NCBI RefSeq assembly: GCF_023500045.1
Contig: NZ_JAMCOF010000001.1
Span: 269,161-309,471, forward strand
Source of the DNA: Bartonella bilalgolemi
GTDB lineage: Bacteria > Pseudomonadota > Alphaproteobacteria > Rhizobiales > Rhizobiaceae
Direction of reading: 5' to 3'
Length of the DNA stretch: 40,311 nucleotides
A program made the translations under genes and the position numbers. A model generated the notes under the pieces. The model had not been told where the DNA came from. It saw nothing but the letters and a program-made list of their open reading frames with translations, and searched no databases. This document shows positions 7,482 through 15,995 of the stretch, one piece after another (the first letter of the stretch is position 1; the number at the start of each line of letters is the position of its first letter).

Positions 7482-7894
7482 TAAACCGCAAGAACTGCTG
7501 CCGATAAAAGAGCTGCATTAATTGCCCCTGCTTTACCGATTGCTAAAGTGCCAACCGGTACGCCTGCCGGCATTTGTACTATCGAAAGCAAAGAATCTTG
7601 ACCCGATAAAGCTTCAGAGTGAATCGGAACGCCAAAAACAGGTAAAGGTGTAAGAGAGGCCAACATCCCAGGAAGATGCGCTGCTCCTCCAGCGCCAGCA
7701 ATCAAAACTTTAAAACCAGAAGCTTTTGCGTCTTTTGCAAATTGGTAAAGTCGTTCAGGTGTGCGATGCGCCGAAATGATCTGTGTGAGATGAGAAATGC
7801 CAAGGTGAGTTAAAATATCTGAGCTATGGCGCATGGTATGCCAATCAGATTGGCTGCCCATCAAAAGTGCTACGTCATACAATTTTTCAGCCAT
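7385..7894 (-). CDS. purE: N5-CAIR mutase
   Basis: Class I PurE converts N5-CAIR to CAIR in purine synthesis as an octameric cytosolic enzyme. The signature blocks are [53 protein letters not shown] and [13 protein letters not shown]. The 169-residue length is normal. The start is fixed by an AAGGAG ribosome binding site 5-6 bases upstream of the ATG at 7894. A sigma70-like promoter lies at 7932-7960. It forms an operon with purK, which is downstream. Confidence 0.97.
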   Translation of the reverse strand: MAEKLYDVALLMGSQSDWHTMRHSSDILTHLGISHLTQIISAHRTPERLYQFAKDAKASGFKVLIAGAGGAAHLPGMLASLTPLPVFGVPIHSEALSGQDSLLSIVQMPAGVPVGTLAIGKAGAINAALLSAAVLAVYDDVLSERLQHWRAEQTANVAITPTMANEDIL

Positions 7895-7931
7895 TTAATC
7901 TCCTTTTTCATTTTGCAAGAGGCTTAGTTCT

Positions 7932-7976
7932 CTAGCAATGGGCACTTTGTATATTGTCAAAGGGCGATTCAATCGC
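7932..7976 (-). promoter_or_regulatory. Probable purEK promoter with adjoining palindrome
   Basis: On the minus strand TTGACA (7955-7960) is followed after 17 bases by TGCTAG (7932-7937), about 38 bases before the purE ATG. Immediately upstream of the -35 lies the perfect inverted repeat GCGAT-TGA-ATCGC (7964-7976), followed on the plus strand by a T-rich stretch. It may be an operator or an upstream terminator stem. Which of these is undecided. Confidence 0.5.
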
Positions 7977-8395
7977 TTTTAAAAGTTTTATCGCTTTTTT
8001 GCAAAGTGAATTAATAGATTTTTATTCCCTTTAAGAAGGGAAAATAAATTTTTGAGTTCAATTGTTAAGAAAAAAAAGATAGAGAAAGAAGACCATCAAT
8101 AAAAAAGCATGGAATAATGGTCTTATTAAGAAGAAAAGTGAAGAACAGAAGTTACGTTAAAGCACAGTTATTGTCTCAGGACTGGCTTTTATTTTGTCAT
8201 GAAAAGCGATCATATGAAATTAAGTGAAAATGAGGACAAGAAAAATAAAAATGCTCTCACAAACAATATATAAAGAAAATCTCTCTTTCTTTCTTAAATC
8301 CCTGTTCACAAAATCAAAAAAATAAGATATGGAAAAACAACAATAACTTATTATATAAAATCAACGACATACGCTATAAAAGGAAATCAATCTTT
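7977..8395. other. Intergenic stretch between purE and infA
   Basis: About 420 AT-rich bases between divergent genes, presumably holding the infA promoter. I see no coding remnant, tRNA or repeat. A purine-rich aaaggaaatcaat sequence lies just ahead of the infA start. Confidence 0.5.
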
Positions 8396-8614
8396 ATGTC
8401 TAAAGAAGAAGTGCTGGAGTTTTCTGGAATTGTTACAGAACTTTTACCAAACGCAATGTTTCGCGTAAAATTAGAAAATGATCATGAAATTATTGCTCAT
8501 ACCGCTGGAAGAATGCGCAAAAATCGTATTCGTGTTTTAGTCGGTGATAAAATTATGGTGGAAATGACCCCTTATGATTTATCAAAAGGACGAATTACAT
8601 ATCGTTATAAATAA
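8396..8614 (+). CDS. infA: Translation initiation factor IF-1
   Basis: A 72-residue single-domain OB-fold (S1-like) protein, the family's standard length. It binds the A site of the 30S subunit and assists IF-2 and IF-3. Diagnostic segments are [39 protein letters not shown] and the ending [11 protein letters not shown]. It stands ahead of maf and yacG on the same strand, an order common in Rhizobiales. Confidence 0.98.
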   Translation: MSKEEVLEFSGIVTELLPNAMFRVKLENDHEIIAHTAGRMRKNRIRVLVGDKIMVEMTPYDLSKGRITYRYK

Positions 8615-8850
8615 TCATCAAAAGGAAAATTCTGTAGCAAAAATCAATCAATATTCCTCACATTAGCCAACTTTGCTGCACAATGAAATTCTGTAAAAAA
8701 ATTTAAATCAAGGAATATGAAATTCTTCAAGTAATCAAGTGATGAGGCACAAAATAAAAAATAGAGAGGGGTGAAAAGTAAAAATTTAAATAAAGCGGGG
8801 ATGTTGGGACAAAAGTGCATGCGCTCAAGATTGGTGAAAGGGGTTCTATC

Positions 8851-9480
8851 ATGGATATCAATTTGGTTCTTGCTTCTGCTTCTCCGCGGCGTTTAATGCT
8901 TCTTGCACAAATAGGAATTGATCCGGAATTTGTTTATGCAACCAATATTGATGAAACGCCAAAATCAAGAGAGCATCCGGCAAATTTGGCAAAGCGTTTA
9001 GCAAAAACAAAAGCCCTCGCAGCACAGGAAAATTGGTTAAGAGATCAGAAAAATAATCCAAAAAAATATTTAATTTTAGCCGCAGATACAGTGGTGGCAG
9101 TGGGGCGTGTCATTTTTCCTAAAGCAGAGGGAGAAGAGGAAGCATACGAATGTTTGCGTTTCCTTTCAGGGAGAGCCCATAAGGTGTATAGTGCTGTGTG
9201 TCTTTTGAATGAACGTGGAAAAATAAAGAGCAAATTGGTTGAAAGTTCTGTGCGGTTTAAACGGTTAACTAAAATAATGATGGAGGCCTATATGGCTTCT
9301 GGAGAATGGGAAGGAAAAGCCGGGGGATACGCTATTCAAGGAAAAGCAGAGGCTTTCGTGACAAATATAACGGGGTCTTACTCCAATGTCGTGGGACTCC
9401 CTTTAGCTGAAACAATGGATCTCTTAATGGCTTATCAGTATCCATTGCTTAATCATTGGAGCAAAAATTGTTGTGGATAA
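8851..9480 (+). CDS. maf: Maf-family nucleoside triphosphate pyrophosphatase
   Basis: Maf proteins hydrolyse nucleoside triphosphates, often dTTP/UTP or modified nucleotides, to monophosphates as house-cleaning enzymes. Motifs are LASASPRRLMLL at the N terminus, DETP, KAxA-type KTKALAA, LAADTVV, and SGRAHKVYSAVCL. GKAGGYAIQGKAE and ITGSYSNVVGLPL are near the C terminus. I chose ATG 8851 (MDINLVLASAS), preceded by a gaaagggg ribosome binding site, over the in-frame ATG at 8815, which would add 12 unconserved residues. The resulting 209 residues are normal. yacG follows. Confidence 0.94.
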   Translation: MDINLVLASASPRRLMLLAQIGIDPEFVYATNIDETPKSREHPANLAKRLAKTKALAAQENWLRDQKNNPKKYLILAADTVVAVGRVIFPKAEGEEEAYECLRFLSGRAHKVYSAVCLLNERGKIKSKLVESSVRFKRLTKIMMEAYMASGEWEGKAGGYAIQGKAEAFVTNITGSYSNVVGLPLAETMDLLMAYQYPLLNHWSKNCCG

Positions 9481-9557
9481 GACAAAATGGGCGAAAATTT
9501 AATGGGTAAAGGCAAAAGAAAACAAAAATTTGCAGAAAAAAGGCGCCTTGAAAAACA

Positions 9558-9782
9558 ATGAAACAGCGCAAAAAAGACGGAAAAAAAGCAGAAATATATC
9601 AACTGCCATTACAAAAAAATAATCTGCGTCCATCACGCCCTTGTCCAGAATGTGGAAAAATGTCTCAGCAGGATTCTTATCCTTTTTGTTCATCACGGTG
9701 TCGTGCAATCGATCTAAACCGTTGGCTTTCTGGGGCATATATTTTGCCTCCACCACCTCAAAAAACTGATGAGGAAGAGTGA
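9558..9782 (+). CDS. yacG: DNA gyrase inhibitor YacG, zinc-binding
   Basis: A 74-residue protein with the YacG zinc finger: CPECGK followed by [18 protein letters not shown]. In E. coli YacG binds GyrB and inhibits gyrase. The basic N terminus ([12 protein letters not shown]) and the proline-rich, acidic tail are typical of alphaproteobacterial forms. It follows maf, a frequent pairing. A 24-codon open frame from ATG 9487 ends with TGA overlapping this start (ATGA). It might couple translation, but I do not call it a gene. Confidence 0.92.
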   Translation: MKQRKKDGKKAEIYQLPLQKNNLRPSRPCPECGKMSQQDSYPFCSSRCRAIDLNRWLSGAYILPPPPQKTDEEE

Positions 9783-10244
9783 ACGAAAATAAGAATATTT
9801 CAAAAAGGAAAACTGCTACCCTGATGCTACTCTTGTGTTCCCACTATATTTGTGGCTAAGATTAAATGCTTTTGGAATTTTTAACGGATGGCTTATACTC
9901 TTACCAGAGCGTGAATGCTTTATATAAGCGCTCTTTACATTAATTTTCTCAAAAATATGAGTCAGTATTCTGTTCTTTTATTTTCTTTCTTTATCCGTAC
10001 TAAAACAACAATGGTACAAACGCGCTTGATATCAGGCTTAGAGTATCGGGTAAAAACGTTTAAACTATTACATAATGCGCTTTTATATGCTTGTTATGTC
10101 AAGCTTGGATGTCAGTGAAACAAGTCTTATGTCCGCGATATATATTCAGAGTAAAACAGTAAGAGAGAAAAGGAAATGTTCCAGTATAATTTTTTCTTTA
10201 ATCGAGTGTTATGGTGCTCTTGAAAAATAATCGTAAGAGCACGT
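9783..10244. other. Intergenic stretch after yacG
   Basis: About 460 bases before the GA-rich repeats. A 67-codon frame at 9915 has no ribosome binding site or recognisable motif and I do not accept it. No tRNA or terminator is evident. Confidence 0.5.
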
Positions 10245-10425
10245 ATGAGGGAGGCTCTGTAGGAAAGGAAAAGAATGTGGGGAGGATTGTTGAGAGAAGC
10301 TATGGGAGGAGAGCTGTGAAAGGGTGAGCTGTAGGGAAGAAGAGTGATGAGGGAGGCTCTGCGGGAAAGGGAAAGAATGTGAGGGGGATTGTTGAGAGAA
10401 GCTATGGGAGGAGAGCTGTGAAGGA
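10245..10425. repeat. 102-bp GA-rich tandem repeat, about 1.8 copies
   Basis: Copy 1 runs 10245-10346 and copy 2 begins at 10347 (atgagggaggctctg in both) and fades near 10425. The plus strand is almost purine only over long stretches. The shared core includes gattgttgagagaagctatg. The period of 102 is divisible by three, so an open frame of 93 codons survives on the minus strand (10209-10490) with a Ser/Pro/His-rich product. That product looks like a consequence of composition rather than a protein. Confidence 0.85.
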
Positions 10426-10547
10426 GAAAAGGATTTTCTTTTCAGAAGAGATTTTGTTTTCCTCTTGCTATAGCAAGAGGATGTTCCCATATTTCTTTAT
10501 ATTAAAATAAATGATTGTTTATGGGTGTGTAGAAGATCGTTAAGGCG

Positions 10548-10575
10548 CTTGAAAAGAAGTGCTCAGCGGTAAAAT
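10548..10575 (+). promoter_or_regulatory. Candidate heat-shock-type promoter of clpB
   Basis: CTTGAA at 10548-10553 is followed after 16 bases by TAAAAT (10570-10575), about 63 bases ahead of the clpB ATG. CTTGAA is the usual -35 of alphaproteobacterial RpoH promoters and clpB is a standard RpoH target. The -10 is only a weak match and would also serve sigma70. A short tandem duplication of gagtctgtaacg lies between this element and the gene. Confidence 0.35.
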
Positions 10576-10638
10576 GTAAGCTCGTGAAGACAAAGAGTCT
10601 GTAACGGGAGTCTGTAACGGCAAAGAGAAAGAAAAAAA

Positions 10639-13230
10639 ATGAATTTGGAAAAATATAGCGAACGGCTTCAAGGTTTTTTACAAGCAGCGCAAAGCAGTGC
10701 TCTTTCTTCTGATCATCAACAATTTATGCCTGAACATTTCTTGAAAGTGCTTTTAGAAGATAGTCAAGGGTTGGCAGTTTCTTTAATCCAAAAGGCAGGA
10801 GGCAATTTGCCGGCTATTCAAAAAGAGCTCAAAGAAGCTCTCGATGCTTTGCCAAAAGTACAAGGCGGAAATGGACAGCTCTATATGTCTCAGCCTTTAG
10901 CAAAAGTTTTTACAAAAGCAGAAGAAATCGCCCAAAAAGAAGGTGATCAATTTGTAACAGTAGAGCGTGCTCTACAAGCTTTGCTCCTCGAAAAAAATGC
11001 AAAAACAGCCGATATTTTGGCAACAGGAGGAGTAACAGCTCAGGCTCTTGATCAAGCCATCAAGACAATGCGAAAAGGAAAGGTGGCAACAAGTCGTCAT
11101 GCTGAAAGCCAATATGAAGCATTGGAAAAATATGCACGTGATTTGACAAAAGAAGCACGAGAGGGAAAACTCGATCCTGTCATTGGACGAGAAGAAGAAA
11201 TTAGAAGAACTGTTCAAGTTTTATCGCGACGGACCAAAAATAATCCCGTGTTAATAGGAGAACCAGGAGTTGGAAAGACCGCTATTGTTGAAGGGTTAGC
11301 GCTCCGCATTGTCAATGGTGATGTTCCAGAAACATTGCGGGATAAACAACTCTATGCCCTCGATATGGGAGCGCTTATCGCCGGGGCAAAATATCGAGGC
11401 GAGTTTGAAGAGCGTTTGAAAGCTGTGCTCACAGACATTCAAGCCGAAAATGGACAAATTATTCTTTTCATTGATGAATTGCATAATCTCGTAGGAGCCG
11501 GGAAATCGGATGGGCCTATGGATGCTTCCAATTTGCTCAAACCCGCTCTTGCTCGCGGTGAGCTTCATTGTGTGGGAGCAACAACGCTCGATGAATATCG
11601 AAAATACGTCGAAAAAGATGCCGCTTTAGCACGACGTTTTCAACCTGTCTTTGTTCCTGAGCCAACTGTAGAGGACAGTATCTCTATCTTGCGCGGAATC
11701 AAAGAAAAATACGAACAACATCACAAAGTGCGCTTGGCCGATAGTGCTTTGATTGCTGCTGCACGATTGTCTCATCGCTATATTGCAGATCGTTTTTTGC
11801 CCGATAAAGCAATCGATTTGATCGATGAAGCAGCCGCACGTTTGAGAATGCAGGTCGATTCAAAACCAGAAGAACTTGATGCAATCGATCGACGTATCAT
11901 GCAGTTGAAAATCGAACAGGAAGCTTTAAAAACAGAAGTCGATCCCGCAGCAAAAGAACGCTTGAAAATCGTTCAAGCTGAACTCGAAACATTGGAAAAA
12001 AACTCAGCAGAAATGACACAAGCTTGGCAGGCCGAAAAACAAAAATTAGGTTATGCTGCTGATCTGAAAAGACAACTCGAAGAAGCACGAAATGCTTTGG
12101 CTATTGCACAACGAAATGGACAGTTTCAACGCGCTGGTGAACTCGCCTATAGTGTCATCCCTGAACTCGAAAAACAACTCAATGTTGCCGAAAATGATGA
12201 CCAAAAAAATAATCTCGTCGAAGAAATCGTTACGGCCGAACATATTGCACAAATCGTTTCACGATGGACAGGAATCCCTGTCGATCGAATGCTCGAAGGT
12301 GAACGAGAAAAATTATTACGCATGGAAGACGAAATCGGAAAACGAGTAGTAGGTCAGGCTGAAGCTGTCCATGCTATTGCACGCGCTGTACGACGCGCAC
12401 GCGCTGGATTGCAAGATCCTCATCGTCCTATCGGGTCTTTTATGTTCTTAGGGCCAACAGGTGTGGGAAAAACTGAACTCACAAAAGCACTCGCTGCTTT
12501 TCTGTTTCAAGATGCTCAGGCTATGTTGCGGATTGATATGTCCGAATATATGGAAAAACATGCTGGAGCACGCTTGATCGGTGCCCCCCCAGGATATATT
12601 GGATATGAAGAGGGAGGTCTTCTCACTGAAGCTGTCAGACGAAGACCCTACCAGGTTATTCTCTTTGACGAAATTGAAAAAGCGCATCCCGATATTTTTA
12701 ATCTGCTTCTTCAAGTGCTTGATGAAGGGCGCTTGACAGATAGTCAAGGACGAACCGTCGATTTTCGAAATACCGTTCTCATTATGACTTCTAATCTCGG
12801 CGCTGAAATTTTGACCGCATTGCCAGAAGGGCAAATAACACATCAAGCAAGAGATGAAGTGATGCAAGTAGTAAAAGCTGCTTTCCGACCAGAATTTCTT
12901 AATCGCGTCGATGAGATTATTCTCTTTCAAAGATTACAGCGGAAAGATATCGAAGCAATCGTCGATCTTCAAATCCAACACTTACAAAATTTACTGAGTG
13001 AACGCAAAATTACCTTGCAGATCACACCAGAAGCGCGAACATTGCTTGCCCATAAAGGCTATGATCCCCTCTATGGGGCGCGGCCGTTAAAACGAATGAT
13101 GCAAAGAGAAATTCAAGATCCCCTCGCGGAAAGCATTTTAAAGGGGACAATTCATGACAACACAATCGTGACAATTACAAAAGAAGGAGAACAATTGATT
13201 TTTTCCTCTGAAACAGAAAATGAAAAATAA
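10639..13230 (+). CDS. clpB: ClpB disaggregase
   Basis: Hexameric AAA+ chaperone that rescues aggregated proteins with DnaK. Domains in order: N-terminal Clp repeat domain (about 1-150), NBD1 with Walker A GEPGVGKT at residues 207-214 and Walker [10 protein letters not shown], the coiled-coil middle domain (about 400-530), and NBD2. NBD2 has Walker A GPTGVGKT at 605-612, Walker [14 protein letters not shown] and arginine-finger region [11 protein letters not shown]. The C-terminal domain includes YGARPLKR. The 863-residue length is normal. The ribosome binding site is weak (aaagagaaagaaaaaa). It ends about 180 bases before the first long inverted repeat of the phage region, so it marks the conserved left flank of the GTA locus. 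Confidence 0.98.
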   Translation: MNLEKYSERLQGFLQAAQSSALSSDHQQFMPEHFLKVLLEDSQGLAVSLIQKAGGNLPAIQKELKEALDALPKVQGGNGQLYMSQPLAKVFTKAEEIAQKEGDQFVTVERALQALLLEKNAKTADILATGGVTAQALDQAIKTMRKGKVATSRHAESQYEALEKYARDLTKEAREGKLDPVIGREEEIRRTVQVLSRRTKNNPVLIGEPGVGKTAIVEGLALRIVNGDVPETLRDKQLYALDMGALIAGAKYRGEFEERLKAVLTDIQAENGQIILFIDELHNLVGAGKSDGPMDASNLLKPALARGELHCVGATTLDEYRKYVEKDAALARRFQPVFVPEPTVEDSISILRGIKEKYEQHHKVRLADSALIAAARLSHRYIADRFLPDKAIDLIDEAAARLRMQVDSKPEELDAIDRRIMQLKIEQEALKTEVDPAAKERLKIVQAELETLEKNSAEMTQAWQAEKQKLGYAADLKRQLEEARNALAIAQRNGQFQRAGELAYSVIPELEKQLNVAENDDQKNNLVEEIVTAEHIAQIVSRWTGIPVDRMLEGEREKLLRMEDEIGKRVVGQAEAVHAIARAVRRARAGLQDPHRPIGSFMFLGPTGVGKTELTKALAAFLFQDAQAMLRIDMSEYMEKHAGARLIGAPPGYIGYEEGGLLTEAVRRRPYQVILFDEIEKAHPDIFNLLLQVLDEGRLTDSQGRTVDFRNTVLIMTSNLGAEILTALPEGQITHQARDEVMQVVKAAFRPEFLNRVDEIILFQRLQRKDIEAIVDLQIQHLQNLLSERKITLQITPEARTLLAHKGYDPLYGARPLKRMMQREIQDPLAESILKGTIHDNTIVTITKEGEQLIFSSETENEK

Positions 13231-13407
13231 ACACTTGAAAGGGGAAATGACAGAGAAATCAAATAAAACTTGACAAGGTGAATCTCAATAGCTATCATAG
13301 AGACATAATCAGAATTTCGTGTTTATTTAAGTGTTCCATGTTGGTTGTATGAAATCAGCAGAGGTTTTTTTGCGGGTTTATAATTTCTTCTGACAATTTA
13401 AGCTGAT

Positions 13408-13863
13408 TAAAGGATTCCATTGGACAGTGGGAGGTTTTCTTCATTCTTTTTAGAAAAGAAGAGGCTTCTGCGTGTTGTTCGTTATTGTTTGTAGGGATTT
13501 ATGGGTCGTGTCGGAACTAAAGCATGGATGATTGAGGCTCTTGCTTCATTTTTCTGTTGAGGAGCAGAGCCATAATTTGAAGAGATTGTGCTGTTTCGGA
13601 TGTTTCCTTTTTTGTATACAAAACTTTAAAATTTGTTGAAAAAAGCGTTTTGGTTATTCGCTATCATCATTTAATTTAATGCATGATCTCTTCAAATTAT
13701 GGCTCTGCTCCTCAATGCGAAGCAAGAGCCTCAATCATCCATGCTTTAGTTCCGACACGACCCATAAATTTCTACAAACAATAACGAACAACACGCAGAA
13801 GCCCCAAGGTATTTTAAAAAACAGAAAGAAAATCTCCCATTGTCCTATGGCCTTCTTTAAAGA
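13408..13863. repeat. Long inverted repeat 1 (arms about 178 nt, spacer 100 nt)
   Basis: The left arm (13408-13585) is matched by the reverse complement of the right arm (13686-13863). Well-conserved segments include GGAACTAAAGCATGGATGAT and GAGCAGAGCCATAATTTGAA. The outermost parts are more diverged but still align (for example CCATTGGACAGTGGGAG with CCATAGGACAATGGGAG). A transcript across it would form a very long hairpin. No transposase or complete gene lies within it. Confidence 0.9.
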
Positions 13864-14153
13864 AAAAACAATTTTTTCATGCACAAGGCAAATTTTCTTC
13901 TCTTAAGAACAATCTTCGCCTCATAAAACAAGTCTGCTTTTCTTAAGACAAAGCTCTGTTCTATTGGCATCTTCTGTCATATTGAACTTTATGAAAAGGC
14001 TAAAATCTGTTTAATGACTCTTTTTCCTGCTTAGCTTCTGCAGAGCAACACAATTTTCCACACTGCCTTCCAGGATATTGAGGAAGTGATGGCCTATGAT
14101 GAAAACGTTTTTTCAACCGATTAAGGTTTTGCATATGAATAAGGGACTATCTG

Positions 14154-14489
14154 ATGATACAGGATAATTCTCTCTATTTGAAGGGAAGAGGCCGACCAAA
14201 AGGAACGGTGAATAAGACAACAAAGATTTTCAAAAAAGCGCTTCTTACCGCTGCTGAACAGGCGGGTAATCAGTATGGTCATGATGGATTGGTCTCTTAT
14301 CTTTGTTATCATGCGATCAATAATCCTGTTCCTTTCTTTTCTTTGTTAGCAAAAGTTTTGCCTTTGCACGTGACAGGAGAAGATGAGGGAAAGACTAAGG
14401 TCGTTTCGCGTGTTGAGATTGTACCGATGGTTCCTAATGAGATAATGAGTGATAAGCTTTATGAAGGTTCTCATGAGAATGAGACATAA
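14154..14489 (+). CDS. Small terminase-like phage protein
   Basis: A 111-residue protein. The N terminus GRGRPKGTVNKTTKIFKKAL is the DNA-binding-like start seen in many small phage proteins that precede the large terminase. The middle (LVSYLCYHAINNPVPFFSLLAKVLPL) resembles the same group. Small terminase subunits recognise DNA for packaging. The large terminase is 1.5 kb downstream, an unusually wide separation filled by two inverted repeats. The ribosome binding site aagggac lies upstream of the ATG. A 27-base segment of its 3' end (14412-14438) recurs with two mismatches at 15244-15270, so part of the gene has been copied. Confidence 0.6.
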   Translation: MIQDNSLYLKGRGRPKGTVNKTTKIFKKALLTAAEQAGNQYGHDGLVSYLCYHAINNPVPFFSLLAKVLPLHVTGEDEGKTKVVSRVEIVPMVPNEIMSDKLYEGSHENET

Positions 14490-14534
14490 AGATATGAGAG
14501 AAGGATTATTCAAAACGCTGTAAGACAATATTTT

Positions 14535-15060
14535 GGCATAATCAATTGCAGTAATCGAAGATGGTATAAGTATTAATGTTAACAGAAAAAGCGAGACGTT
14601 TGACAAAAAGAGCAAAAAGCTAATGAAAAAGCCGAAGAAGAATTCAACATTTAATGAAAGACGAAACTAAAAATAATGCAAAGATTATCTAAACCATTCT
14701 CTTTTAATAATTTTGGGAGAAGTGAATGAAAATTCTTCTCTTTAGAGGATGGCTATGAGATGCTCTGTGTTTTGATCCTTTGGATATGTGTTAAAAAAAG
14801 ATTTTCATCTCTGGACAGAATGAATGCATTAATCAAAATGAGTAAAAGAGCGCAGAGAGTTTTTCGAGAGACCATAAACGAATTCTCTATTTAGAGAATG
14901 GCTTAGGTAATTTTTGCGTTGTTTTTAGTTTAGTCTTTCATTGAATGTTGTACCATTGGCTTACTTTTTCATTGGCTTTCAGTTGTTGTGGCCGGTATCC
15001 TTTCTTTTCCTTCTGCCACTAATATTGATACCGTCTTCGATTACTGCATCTGATTATGCC
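14535..15060. repeat. Long inverted repeat 2 (arms 168 nt, spacer 190 nt)
   Basis: The left arm (14535-14702) pairs with the right arm (14893-15060). Conserved pieces include GGCATAATCA, GCAGTAATCGAAGA, CATTxAATGAAAGAC and an inner end of the form ATTACCTAAGCCATTCTCT in the right arm (ATTATCTAAACCATTCTCT in the left). Indels and substitutions are spread along the arms, so they are not recent perfect copies. No open frame spans it. Confidence 0.9.
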
Positions 15061-15243
15061 AGCACCACTATGGAGGTTTTAATTTTATCTTCCTGATTGT
15101 GTTGAGCAATGGAATTATCCTCTTAAGAGTGGCTTTTTTCCATGCTATAGAGGATTTATGGATTGATAGTTGTAAAGACAGGGAGGGGGTCTAGCACTGT
15201 TTTTTTTGTGTAATCTATCCTTTTTGTAAGAGGATCGAGCTTC

Positions 15244-15270
15244 GTTGAGATTGTATCGATGGTTTCTAAT
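15244..15270 (+). pseudogene. Copied fragment of the small-terminase-like gene
   Basis: These 27 bases match 14412-14438, inside the 3' part of the small-terminase-like gene, with two substitutions. They still read VEIVSMVSN in one frame (VEIVPMVPN in the gene). The surrounding sequence does not form a gene. This indicates that a related coding segment once stood here or was duplicated. Confidence 0.7.
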
Positions 15271-15287
15271 ATCGGTAAATCTAAATA

Positions 15288-15773
15288 ATCAAATAACATC
15301 TTGGACACATCGGGAGTATTTTGACACACTCAATCGTTCCTTACAAAAACAATGATAAACGCAAGCTGAAGGAGCAGATAAAAAATAAAGAACGCAAGCA
15401 AATGGAAAGCAAACAGCTGATAAATGACGATTTAAAAATTACCTAAGCCATACTCTATTCCCTGATTTTTAAAGAATATATGAAATTCTTTTTTTCAGTG
15501 ATTGATGAAGGTGGTGTATGTTTCAGGTCTTTTATGCTTGAATATATCCATAAGAAACGCATAAATGCAAAATTTTTTAAAAAACCGTGAGTGATTTATA
15601 TTTTAGGGTATGGCTTAGGTAATTTTTAAATCGTCATTTATCAGCTGTTTGCTTTCCATTTGCTTGCGTTCTTTATTTTTTATCTGCTTCTTCAGCTTGC
15701 GTTTATCATTGTTTTTGTAAGGAACGATTGAGTGTGTCAAAATACTTCCGATGTGTCCAAGATGTTATTTGAT
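15288..15773. repeat. Long inverted repeat 3 (arms 167 nt, spacer 152 nt)
   Basis: The left arm (15288-15454) pairs with the right arm (15607-15773) at very high identity, with only a few mismatches (for example cgggagtattt versus cggaagtattt). The inner ends again carry ATTACCTAAGCCATAC. The left arm is open for about 50 codons on the plus strand, ending NDDLKIT and stop, and is rich in Lys/Glu/Gln. It has no start codon near its beginning and may be the 3' end of a lost gene. The right arm ends about 220 bases before the large terminase. Confidence 0.95.
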
Positions 15774-15995
15774 CTTAACTCTTTGTGTTAAGGAATGAAA
15801 TTTTACTCTTAAGGGTAACTATTATTATGAATGATGTTTTATGATTTTTGGATTAAGAGTCTTATGGATAAGGATTTCGCAGAGAGCAGATATCACTTTT
15901 TGAAAAGTGTACTCTTTGAAGAGGATCATAGAGTGTTCCATAATGAGAGAGATTTCTGTCGGTTAACAAGGGTTTATCAAGAATGAGAGTGCACA

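Noticed and set aside
9487-9561. 24-codon leader frame overlapping the yacG start
   Set aside because: It is Lys/Arg-rich with an ATGA overlap, but there is no evidence of translation and the codons resemble intergenic AT-rich sequence.
9915-10118. 67-codon frame after yacG
   Set aside because: No ribosome binding site, no motif, and an uneven composition typical of noncoding AT-rich DNA.
10209-10490. 93-codon minus-strand frame in the GA-rich repeat
   Set aside because: Its Ser/His/Pro-rich product follows from a 102-bp purine-rich tandem repeat whose period is divisible by three.
13679-13906. 75-codon open frame over the right arm of inverted repeat 1
   Set aside because: It is a composition-driven frame inside the repeat arm, with no start signal or motif.
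13408-15773. Diversity-generating retroelement or retron near phage genes
   Set aside because: No reverse transcriptase gene is present and the repeats are inverted rather than template/variable direct copies.
13408-15773. Insertion sequences bounded by the inverted repeats
   Set aside because: The spacers of 100-190 nt contain no transposase frame and no flanking target-site duplication is obvious; a MITE-like origin cannot be excluded.
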